NCBI GenBank assembly: GCA_964450865.1
Contig: CAYVHB010000028.1
Span: forward strand, 1-38,164
DNA: 38,164 nucleotides
Direction: 5' to 3'
DNA from: CAYVHB01 sp964450865
GTDB taxonomy: Bacteria > Bacillota > Clostridia > Saccharofermentanales > UBA5734
Shown here: positions 31,179 to 38,164 of the stretch, one piece after another
Layout: the number at the start of each line of letters is the position of its first letter
Position numbering within the stretch: the first letter of the stretch is position 1
Program-made: the position numbers and the translations under genes
The notes under the pieces: model-generated
What the model was told of the DNA's origin: nothing
Database searches by the model: none
What the model saw: the letters and a program-made list of their open reading frames with translations, nothing else

Positions 31179-33002
31179 ATGAATTTATTGCGCCTGTTTA
31201 TCATGCTGATCAAAAAGCACCCGCTCCGAACGGCCGCAGTCCTGCTCACCGCAACCGCCGTGATTGGCGCATCGGTCGGACTGTTTTCGGTCTCAGCCTG
31301 GCTGATCACATTCTGCGCGGTCAGCCCGGTGATTGCCGAGATCATGGTCCCGGTCATTTATATACGTGTCTTTGGCATTCTGCGCAGTGTATTGCGCTAT
31401 GTGGAACGCCTGATCAGTCACGATACAACCTTTCGCCTGCTAGGTGAGCTGCGCGGCTCTCTGTACAGCCGGATCGCCGGTGCCAGCATGGAGAGTATCC
31501 TGACCCTTGACAAGGATGATGCCTTCACGCGTCTCGTCGACGATATCGAGCGGTTGCAGGAATTCTATCTTCGCACCTTCAATCCCCTGGCAACAGCAGC
31601 TCTGACAGCTGCCCTGGGCTACTGGCTGATCGCCCGCTTTGGACGCCAGGAAGCCTTCCTTTTTATCGCTATTTATGGATTTGTCCTGCTGGTTTTGCCC
31701 GGTATCCTGCATGCGCTGACACGGGGCTGGTCAGCCCGCCAGTCAGGGCTCATAACCCGGATCAAGTTAAAAAAGCTGGCTTTACTGGCCAGCCTGGCCG
31801 AAATCGCGGCGGCCGGGGCGCTGGGTCGCTGGCAAGCGGAGATGGAACAGCTGGACCAGCAGATGCTGGCAACAGAAAATCGCCTGGCCTGGAGCAGAAG
31901 CCTGGCGACTCTGGGCGTCAGCCTGGCAACCCAGCTGGCTGCGCTGGCGGTGGTCAGCGTGGCTGCCAGGCGAGTCCTGGACCATCAGCTGGACCTGCGC
32001 CTGTTGCCGGCTATGACCTATGCGGTTTTGGCGTTGTTTGAAGCGGTCCAGGCCATTCCTGTGATTGGGCAAAAAGTAGAACAGAGCCGAGTCGCCGGGG
32101 ACCGTATTGACAGCCTGGCAGCCAGGGTTGCTGATCATACTGATGCAGCTGATGCAGCTGATGCAGCTGATGTTGCTGATGTGGCTGATGTTGCTGATGT
32201 TGCCGACGTAGCTGATATGGATGATGAAATCGGTTATCTGGCTGCCGATTCAGGCAGTCTGCCAGCCAGCAGCCCCAACTGTCTGGTAGTCCGGCAGCTC
32301 TATTTCCGATATCCGGGTATGCAAACAGACTTGCTGGCCGATATCAGCTTCCAGCTGGCATCCGGGCAACGGGTAGCCATCATCGGAGCCAGTGGCAGTG
32401 GCAAGACAACTCTGGCCGCCCTGCTGCTTGGCTGGCTGCAGCCAGCCAGCGGGCAGATCCGTTACCAGGCCGGAAGACTCACGCCAACCCATGAAAACTT
32501 GTTTTCGGTTGTCAATCAGGATGTCTATTTATTTCATACAACCATACGCAACAATCTCCTGCTGGCTGCGCCGGACCTCACGGAGCAGGATTTATGGCAA
32601 GCATTGAAGCAGGTTGACTTAAACGATTGGGTCAGTCAATTGCCGCAAGGTCTGGATAGCGCCCTGGGTGAAGGTGATAACCTGCTCTCCGGCGGCCAGC
32701 GCCAGCGGCTGGCCATCGCCCGGGCCTTGCTGCGGCCGGCGCCCTTCCTGATCATGGATGAGGCAACAGCAGGGATCGACTCAGCCACGGAAAAGCGCGT
32801 CCTGGAGAATATTTTCGCCCATACAACCGACCGGGGCGTCCTGGTCATATCTCATCGGCTGGTTGCGATGGAAGCCTATGACCAGATCCTCGTACTGGAT
32901 AATCATGGCCGGGTCTGTGAACAGGGCGACCACCAGCAATTGCTGGCCCGGCAGGGTCCATACAACAGGATCTGGCAGCTCCAGCATGATTATCTGAATT
33001 AA
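31179..33002 (+). CDS. cydC: CydC, ABC exporter half for cytochrome bd assembly
   Basis: Second half of CydDC. The 607-aa protein begins with a CydC-type membrane domain (LRYVERLISHDTTFRLLGELR and LVDDIERLQEFYLR are characteristic) and ends with an ATPase domain: GASGSGKTT, LSGGQRQRLAIARAL, FLIMDEATAGID. Its interdomain linker (residues 322-348) is an Asp-Ala-Ala/Asp-Val-Ala repeat encoded by nine 9-bp units, making a strongly acidic spacer unlike normal CydC. Last gene of the respiratory cluster, 91 nt after cydD; a short hairpin and then the intron remnant follow. Confidence 0.92.
   Translation: MNLLRLFIMLIKKHPLRTAAVLLTATAVIGASVGLFSVSAWLITFCAVSPVIAEIMVPVIYIRVFGILRSVLRYVERLISHDTTFRLLGELRGSLYSRIAGASMESILTLDKDDAFTRLVDDIERLQEFYLRTFNPLATAALTAALGYWLIARFGRQEAFLFIAIYGFVLLVLPGILHALTRGWSARQSGLITRIKLKKLALLASLAEIAAAGALGRWQAEMEQLDQQMLATENRLAWSRSLATLGVSLATQLAALAVVSVAARRVLDHQLDLRLLPAMTYAVLALFEAVQAIPVIGQKVEQSRVAGDRIDSLAARVADHTDAADAADAADVADVADVADVADVADMDDEIGYLAADSGSLPASSPNCLVVRQLYFRYPGMQTDLLADISFQLASGQRVAIIGASGSGKTTLAALLLGWLQPASGQIRYQAGRLTPTHENLFSVVNQDVYLFHTTIRNNLLLAAPDLTEQDLWQALKQVDLNDWVSQLPQGLDSALGEGDNLLSGGQRQRLAIARALLRPAPFLIMDEATAGIDSATEKRVLENIFAHTTDRGVLVISHRLVAMEAYDQILVLDNHGRVCEQGDHQQLLARQGPYNRIWQLQHDYLN
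32142..32222. repeat. 9-bp tandem repeat, nine units, in the cydC linker
   Basis: Units GATGCAGCT (three identical), then GATGTTGCT-like variants to 32222, exactly 9 bp each. They encode repeated D-A-A and D-V-A. The identical 5' units and diverged 3' units suggest recent growth at the 5' side. Confidence 0.95.
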
Positions 33003-33006
33003 GTGA

Positions 33007-33026
33007 TGCCGGTCTGGCCACCGGCA
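33007..33026 (+). terminator. Weak terminator-like hairpin after cydC
   Basis: TGCCGGT and ACCGGCA with a 6-nt loop start 4 nt after the cydC stop. The downstream sequence GAGTTGGTAAAATTCTT has few consecutive T, so termination by this alone would be inefficient. Confidence 0.4.
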
Positions 33027-33075
33027 GAGTTGGTAAAATTCTTAGCAGCAAGCGGGGTGAAAACGTCATTCATCA

Positions 33076-33850
33076 ATCGGGTAGGACCCCGGCCATTAAT
33101 TGGCCGGGGGACCTCCCACAGCACCGTACGTACCGTTCGGTATACGGCGCTTCCAAAGTTTACAGATTACTTAGCAGAATGGCATTCCATTAAACTGAGA
33201 TATCTCGCCCGTTTAATCAGGTCATTGGGTATCGCACGTTGCAAGATCGGGCTATTGGCAACTCGCCAGTAGCCTTTTCTCGTGTTTGCCCACATCCATG
33301 CCCTTTCTCGGTCGATTCCGGCCCGTTTCAGGTTCTCAAATCGTGTTTTTGTCCTTTTCCATCGTTTCCACGTAACCATTCGAATTCTCCGCCGGATCCA
33401 TTCGTCCAGACTAGCAAGCAGATTCTTGGCATCCGCCAGTTTGAAGTAGTTCATCCAACCCCGAACAAGACTGTTCAGGTTGGTTTTGCGTTCCTCGATT
33501 CCCATCCCGTTACTGCGTCCCGTTACTTCCCGGACTTTGTCCTTGAGTTTGGTTACGCTCTTCGGGTGGATTCTCAGTCGGCCTTCTCCCTGGTAGATGT
33601 AAAAGCTATACCCCAGATATTTGACGAATTTGACGTGGGCAACCTTGGTTTTCTCCCGGTTCACTTTGAGGAACAGTTTCCCCTCAATGAATGGCAGAAT
33701 CTTATCCAGCGTGCGGGTGGCCGCCTTCTTGCTCTTGCAGAAGATCATCAGATCGTCCGCATAGCGCACGAAGCGGTGTCCGCGCCTTTCCAGTTCCCAG
33801 TCGCACTCGTTTAGCATCACGTTCCCCAAGAGCGGACTTAAAGGGCCACC
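33076..33850 (-). mobile_element. Group II intron remnant, 5' truncated
   Basis: Reading on the minus strand: the C-terminal part of the intron-encoded protein, then domain V at 33120-33151 (AGC catalytic triad paired to GCT, GAAC loop, two-nucleotide CG bulge), then domain VI at 33082-33117 and a 3' end CCTACCCGAT. The same domain VI with one base difference stands at window positions 12-52. The 5' part of the intron, including domains I-III and the start of the protein gene, is missing; the break at 33850/33851 coincides with the edge of the recombinase element. Confidence 0.88.
33167..33850 (-). pseudogene. Group II intron reverse transcriptase/maturase, C-terminal fragment
   Basis: The open frame covers 227 codons from GGPLSPLL (the end of the family's PQGG block) onward. 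It holds the RT active-site RYADDLMIF, then the maturase (domain X) region with LVRGWMNYFKLADAK and RRRIRMVTWKRWKR. Immediately upstream of GG the frame hits TAA in unrelated sequence, so at least the first half of the RT is gone. It cannot produce an active enzyme but might be trans-complemented by the intron copy that ends at position 52. Confidence 0.9.
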
Positions 33851-33932
33851 TTATGCAAAGAAAAGCGTTATGCAAAGTAAATCTCAAGATACCCCAAATA
33901 TCAAGCTCACCCTTCAATTTACTTTGCATAAC
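33851..33932. repeat. Recombinase element end: 16-bp inverted repeat plus extra half-site
   Basis: GTTATGCAAAGTAAAT (33867-33882) and its exact reverse complement (33917-33932) flank 34 nt. A further direct TTATGCAAAG lies at 33851-33860, exactly at the junction with the intron remnant. The layout looks like recombinase core and arm sites at the tip of the element. Confidence 0.85.
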
Positions 33933-33939
33933 ATCTGAC

Positions 33940-34953
33940 CTATTTCAGTTCGGATAGCCAGGATAGAAGCGCCTCGTCTTTGCTCCAATCAGGAAGATTG
34001 TTGTCGACAAGATCTGGGTACGCATTTTCAAGTGCTTTTCGCTTGGTTTCTGTGTCTGCTCTGGCATAAATCTCAGTTGTTTTCAGATCCACATGGCCAA
34101 GAAAGTCGCGAATGTAGATTAGGTTGACGCCGGCCTGAAGCAAGTGCATTGCCTTGCTATGGCGAAACATGTGCGGCCTAATGTCAGTTGGGATCAGCAG
34201 CGAAGTGTTTCGGGCAGTGTCGGCATATTTGCAAATAATGTACGCAACACCTTCTTTTGTCAATTTGTTATGCTGACTGTTTGTAAACAGAGGATGCTGG
34301 CTTTTCCATCGTTTATCCAAGTTCTGTTCCATCAGATAACGTTTCAACAGATCAGCGGTATTTTTCATGACGGGAACGCGGCGAACTTTGTTGCCCTTAC
34401 CGGTCAGGGTTATAACGGCCGGATTTTCAAGGGTGACATCACAAACCCTGAGATCGATCAACTCCTGAACACGCGCGCCGGTGTCATAAAGTGTGGACAA
34501 CAGCGTCAAATCACGTCTGCCTTTTGCTAATTGCTTGTCAGGTTGCTCCAATAGATGCTTCATGGCGTCTGGTGTCAGATATTCGACAATGGCCGACTGA
34601 GTTCTTTTCTGGGGAATGGCCATCACTTTCTGGTAATGAAATATTCCAGCCGGTTCTTCAGTTTGAACATAACGAAAAAACGAATGGATAGCTGCCAGCC
34701 GCTGGTTTCTGGTTGCTGCGCCACACTTTCGGTCAATTTCCAGCCACTCCAGAAATCCCATGAGCAGGTCGCTTGTAAGGATCGTCATGGTTATTTTCTC
34801 AGGGGCGACATTCGTAACTTGCTGACAGTAGCGCAGGAGCAGCTTGAATGTATCGCGGTATGAGAGAATGGTGTTCCTGCTGACATTTTTCTGGGTCACG
34901 AGATATCTGGTCAGGAATCCGGTCAGATGGCAGGCAAAATCAGTCGGTCTCAT
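33940..34953 (-). CDS. Tyrosine recombinase/integrase (last gene of the element)
   Basis: 337-aa XerC/D-like recombinase that cuts and rejoins DNA through a tyrosine. The N-terminal SAM-like core-binding domain includes SRNTILSYRDTFKLLLRYC. The catalytic set is complete: Arg161 (TGARVQE), Lys186 (TGKGNK), His261 and Arg264 (HMFRH), His287 (LGHVD), Tyr296 (EIYAR). The ATG at 34953 has AAGGATG upstream and overlaps the preceding recombinase by 14 bp. Its stop is 8 bp from the inverted-repeat end, so it is the terminal gene of the element. Appears intact. Confidence 0.92.
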   Translation of the reverse strand: MRPTDFACHLTGFLTRYLVTQKNVSRNTILSYRDTFKLLLRYCQQVTNVAPEKITMTILTSDLLMGFLEWLEIDRKCGAATRNQRLAAIHSFFRYVQTEEPAGIFHYQKVMAIPQKRTQSAIVEYLTPDAMKHLLEQPDKQLAKGRRDLTLLSTLYDTGARVQELIDLRVCDVTLENPAVITLTGKGNKVRRVPVMKNTADLLKRYLMEQNLDKRWKSQHPLFTNSQHNKLTKEGVAYIICKYADTARNTSLLIPTDIRPHMFRHSKAMHLLQAGVNLIYIRDFLGHVDLKTTEIYARADTETKRKALENAYPDLVDNNLPDWSKDEALLSWLSELK

Positions 34954-35692
34954 AAATGCATCCTTCTAGATCTGGAATCAAATCGGGAAACCGTTTTTCC
35001 AGCTTCAGTGTAATTTCCGGATAGACATCTGCGGTCAGACGCAGATAATATGCAGTATCTTCAAAAGAATCGTGTCCCATGTAGGTTTTCAAGACAGGCA
35101 AATAGACCAGCAAATCGAAGCCTTGTTCTGACCAACGTTTGAGACGATGGACCGCAAAGGTATGCCTGAGATCATAAATCCTTGGCCCCGCACCCCGGCC
35201 GCCATGAGAGATTCCTGCCTGCCAGAGAAACTTGCGAAAGTTTTTGTACACATTCTGAATAGTCATTGGCTGTCCAGCACTGCCTTGAAAATAGTAATCT
35301 CCCGGCAATGCAAATTCATGGACGGCATCTGTGTATAGTTGGCAGTAACGAGTCAGGGTGGAGGACATCGGAACCAATCGACTGTTATCCTTCTTGGAGT
35401 GGTGAATGCTCAGCACGCCATTATTCAGATCAACATCACTGACCGTCAAGAGCCTTGCTTCTGAAACGCGAAGTCCACACATGTAGATCATCCGAAAAAA
35501 GACCGGCATAATCAAATGCCTGTGCGGACACTCCGGGCTGTAATGACATTTTTCAGTCTCTGCAAATATTTTGCGAAGTTCAGCTGGGGTAAAGATATAA
35601 GGAACATACTGTGACTCTGCCGGATAATAACCCTTGGGGATAACAAAGGCTGGAACACCTACTGAATCGAGATAGATTCCAAACTGTCCGCG
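34940..35692 (-). pseudogene. Second tyrosine recombinase, N-terminus missing
   Basis: Credible homology starts at about SRGQFGIYLDSVGVPAFVIPKG, the end of a core-binding domain, and continues through the catalytic domain: Arg in CGLRVSEARLL, Lys in HSKKDN, DLRHTFAVH, His in MGHDSFEDT, and the Tyr in AYYLRL. The first His of the usual HxxR box is Tyr here (IYDLRH). Upstream of 35692 the frame only reads antisense through an istA fragment, so the roughly 80-100 N-terminal residues are lost and the protein is probably inactive. Confidence 0.85.
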
Positions 35693-36506
35693 CGACAAAC
35701 CGTCGGTAGAAAACAGTGTGCTGATCGCGTCCCGCCGGATGATCGCCGCCTTGCGCAATCGTCAGTTCCTGTCCTTTGAAGAACTGCATCAGGCCTGTCT
35801 GGAAGAACTGGAGAAGCTCAACACCAAGGTTATCAAGGGAAAAGACAGGAGCCGATGGGATCTTTTTCTGTCGGAGGAAAAAGACCATCTGCTCCCGCTG
35901 GGTCAGCAGCCTTACGAATACGCCGAATGGACCGCTGCCAAGGTTCAGGTCAACAGCCACATCAGCTTCAAGAAGCATTTCTACTCGGTGCCATATGAGT
36001 ATCTGCAAAAAGAAGTCCAAGTGCGGTCAACCCGTCAAACCGTAGAGATATTTTATCATCAGGAGCGCATCGCGTCACATACCAGGTTATGGGGGCAACA
36101 ACTCTACGCGACGGTCAAAGCGCATATGCCACCGGACAAACAGTTTTTTCAAGACTGGGATGCTGACCGCTTTCTGAGATGGGCCAGGCAGTACGGGCCC
36201 GATACGGTCACGGTAGTTGCTGCCATTCTCAACTCATCGCCAGTTGTTCAGCAAACTTACCATTCCTGTATGGGCATTCTGTCACTAGCCAAAAAGCACA
36301 CCGCGGCCCGACTGGAAAAAGCCTGCCGCCTGGCTTGTCAGCGAACCAAGTCGCCGACCTACCGACTAGTTAAGGATATCCTGGCCAAGGAAGAAGATTT
36401 ACGGCCAGGCACCCCTGCGAACCAGCCAATCCCTGTATATTCGGGACCTAAAGGTCACCAGCGCGGTGCCGCTTACTTCGGAGGTAATCGCGATGCTGAA
36501 CAATGA
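35691..36506 (+). pseudogene. istA: IstA transposase, C-terminal fragment
   Basis: The frame begins with RDKPSVEN, the block carrying the catalytic Glu of the DDE triad; both Asp residues and the N-terminal helix-turn-helix are missing. The rest is the normal C-terminal IstA region (NRQFLSFEELHQACLEELEKLN, EYAEWTAAKVQVNSHISFKKHFYSVPYEYL). The end overlaps istB by 14 bp as is usual for istAB. Not functional. Confidence 0.9.
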
Positions 36507-37239
36507 AACGGCAGCCAAGCTGAGACAGCTCAAACTCGCTGGGATGGTTGAAGCTTATGAGCAACAGCACGCACTTTTCACCAATCAATCGCTGTCATTT
36601 GACGAACGGTTTGGACTCATGGTCGACCAGGAATGGATCAGGAGACAGAATAACAAGATGAATATGCTTATGCGCAAAGCAGGGTTTATCGACAGCAGGG
36701 CTTGCATTGAGGATATCGATTATGCACCAGACCGCAAGATCGATCGCCATTTGGTTCTTGAACTGGCTACTGGTAACTACATCCGAAATGCCAGAAATGT
36801 CATCATCACCGGGGCAACCGGCGCGGGTAAAAGCTTCATGGCCCAGGCATTTGGTACGACGGCATGTCGGCAGAAATTTTCGACGCGCTATGTCAGACTG
36901 AACGATCTGGTCGAAGCCTTACTCATTGAAAAGGGAAAAGGTCTCCAAGCCTTTCAGAAGGCGCGAAAATCTTTTGAGAAAATCTCACTATTGATAATCG
37001 ATGAGTGGCTCCTGTTTCCAATCACGGTCGAAGAAAGCAAGGTCTTGGCTGATTTGATTGATCGGCGAAACCGTCGAACGTCAACCATCATTGTCTCTCA
37101 ATATGAACCAGGCGAGTGGATTGACCAGATTCCCAATGCGGTCGCTGCCGAAGCCATGACAGATCGACTCAAATCGAACGCCTACTCCGTTTTTATCGAC
37201 GGTGAGACCTCCATGCGAGAAAGGTATGGTTTCAGCTGA
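36493..37239 (+). CDS. istB: IstB ATPase of an IS21-family element
   Basis: AAA+ helper that stimulates the IstA transposase and selects the target. The 248-aa protein has Walker A GATGAGKS at residues 107-114, Walker B LLIIDEW, and the C-terminal ATPase features ending in MRERYGF. The ATG at 36493 has GGAGGT 7 nt upstream and overlaps the istA frame. It looks intact but its partner IstA in this copy is truncated. Confidence 0.95.
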   Translation: MLNNETAAKLRQLKLAGMVEAYEQQHALFTNQSLSFDERFGLMVDQEWIRRQNNKMNMLMRKAGFIDSRACIEDIDYAPDRKIDRHLVLELATGNYIRNARNVIITGATGAGKSFMAQAFGTTACRQKFSTRYVRLNDLVEALLIEKGKGLQAFQKARKSFEKISLLIIDEWLLFPITVEESKVLADLIDRRNRRTSTIIVSQYEPGEWIDQIPNAVAAEAMTDRLKSNAYSVFIDGETSMRERYGFS

Positions 37240-37266
37240 TAACTCACTCCAGATGACTTGACGGTC

Positions 37267-37360
37267 TGAGCCACCTGACGGGTGGCTCAGGCTATAGCCG
37301 CTAAGTGGCTCAGATCGTTCCGATCTAATGGCTCAACTATCTCCGACACGGTGGCTCTGA
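37267..37360. repeat. IS21 right-end repeat array, 23-bp period, with hairpin
   Basis: GTGGCTCAG-type sequences start at 37282, 37305, 37328 and 37351, exactly 23 bp apart; such multiple end repeats are transposase-binding sites in IS21-family elements. TGAGCCACC (37267-37275) and GGTGGCTCA (37281-37289) form a perfect 9-bp hairpin that could also stop istAB transcription. Confidence 0.88.
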
Positions 37361-38159
37361 AAAAACGATATATGCAGTTAACCTTGTCGCACCAGGCGAT
37401 CGCCTGAGCCTGCAGATCGCCGAAATCGGTGAACTGGCGGCCTGGCAAGAAATTGTCACGGACGTAGTGCACCAACCGTTCGACCTTGCCCTTGGTCTGG
37501 GGCCGACGGACGCGGCAGACCTTGGGGACGAAGCCCATCTCGGTCGCAAAATGCAGGAATTTCTCCTGCCAAACCGGCTTGCCATGGTCAGTCGATTCAA
37601 TCACCGTCTTCATCCGGTCGGTCAGGATCGTTTGGGGTATACCGCCAAAGTATTCGAACGCATGCACCAGACAGCGCAGCAGGCTCCAGATATCGCAGCG
37701 GCGGCTGAACTCGATGTAGTGTGTGCGACTGAATCCAAGGACGATGACGAAAACCGCAACTTTGCGCACATCGCCAGACAGATCCCGGTATTTCATCAGG
37801 CCCCAATCCATCTGCGCTTGCTGTCCTGGCTTGCTTTCATACCGCCGGACCGCCGGTGCGATCTTGATCGCCGGCGGTCGCCTGTCTTTGACATAATCCT
37901 TGACGATGCTGATTCCACCCTGGTAGCTGAAATCCTGCAACCGTTCGAAGATCACCTGGCAGTTGTAGATCCCTTGCTTCAGCAGATGGTCGATCAGCTC
38001 CTTGAAGGGATCCAGCTTTGAACCCATTCGCTTGCCTTTCTTCCTGTGCGGCTTCTCCCCTTCCTTCAAATATTTCTTGATCGTGTTTCGTGACATTCCG
38101 GTTTCCCGGGAGACTTCAGAGATAGATCTGCCTTGCAATTTGACCTGTTCGAACAACAT
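37287..38159 (-). pseudogene. istA: Second IS21-type IstA, C-terminus cut off by the first IS21
   Basis: The N-terminus has a helix-turn-helix (RSISEVSRETGMSRNTIKKYL), then a DDE core with Asp118 (MDWG), Asp181 (LTDRMK) and Glu227 (TKGKVER). The genuine protein ends near AWCDKVN; the following residues come from the right end of the inserted IS21 copy (37287 to about 37372). It is a different IS21 subgroup from the plus-strand fragment. The ATG at 38159 is 5 bp from the window edge, so the true start may lie beyond it. Confidence 0.88.
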
Positions 38160-38164
38160 AATGG

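Larger units (their letters stand above)
33851..35692 (-). mobile_element. Tyrosine-recombinase element remnant (recombinase-in-trio type suspected)
   Basis: Two overlapping tyrosine recombinase genes on the minus strand with an inverted-repeat end at 33867-33932. The arrangement of co-directional, overlapping recombinases resembles recombinase-in-trio elements, where three different recombinases are coupled; here the middle one is truncated and the first is missing. The left edge (33851) interrupts an intron RT; the right edge (about 35690) meets a truncated istA. Confidence 0.65.
35691..37360 (+). mobile_element. IS21-family element, left part missing
   Basis: Contains the 3' part of istA, a complete istB and a right end with regularly spaced terminal repeats. 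The left end and two-thirds of istA are gone at the junction with the recombinase element. The right end, near 37360, is inserted in the istA gene of a second IS21-family element. Confidence 0.88.

Overview
The window reads as chromosomal DNA of an anaerobic, fairly GC-rich Bacillota (Clostridia-like) bacterium. Support: purine-rich Shine-Dalgarno sites with tight gene packing, a class III fructose-1,6-bisphosphatase, a Gram-positive lipoprotein, a 3D-domain cell-wall protein, a GPH sugar symporter with a GH36 alpha-galactosidase, and clostridial-type mobile elements. I saw no tRNA, rRNA or CRISPR array. Species cannot be named from the sequence.

Left part (1-6.7 kb, minus strand): an acyl-activation cassette (AMP-forming ligase, acyl carrier protein, Sfp-type phosphopantetheinyl transferase) is followed by an ABC ATPase and a large FtsX-type permease with a long extracytoplasmic coiled coil. 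The permease stop codon touches the 3' end of a group II intron that lies mostly outside the window. From 7.3 to 15 kb come fbp, a hemolysin III-like membrane protein, a metallophosphoesterase, a secreted Gln-rich protein, and a pair formed by a polytopic membrane protein and a PaaK-like adenylate-forming enzyme. Between the convergent PaaK-like and symporter genes lies a 180-nt sequence that folds, on the plus strand, into an elaborate RNA: an 11-bp closing stem, four AGCGA boxes set pairwise in two internal loops, and a GAAA-capped hairpin.

Middle (15-22.5 kb, minus strand): alpha-galactoside uptake and cleavage (GPH symporter plus GH36), a lipoprotein, a DUF434-type protein coupled to a 40-codon small ORF, and a 3D-domain secreted protein that seems to start at a non-ATG codon. 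An AT-rich 700-bp spacer follows, with a perfect Crp/Fnr-type palindrome.

Right (22.5-33 kb, plus strand): a Gfo/Idh/MocA oxidoreductase, then a compact respiratory module behind a near-consensus promoter: type II NADH dehydrogenase, MenA/UbiA prenyltransferase, polyprenyl diphosphate synthase, cytochrome bd oxidase CydAB and its assembly exporter CydDC. Together they can move electrons from NADH through a prenylated quinone to oxygen. No quinone head-group genes are in view.

The last 5 kb is a pile of broken mobile elements: a 5'-truncated group II intron (second copy of the family seen at position 1), a tyrosine-recombinase element with two recombinase genes, an IS21 element with truncated istA and intact istB, and a second, different IS21 istA that the first one interrupts. 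A recurring theme is short tandem repeat expansion, both between genes and inside protein linkers or tails (PPTase tail, CydD and CydC linkers, 3' end of the alpha-galactosidase gene).
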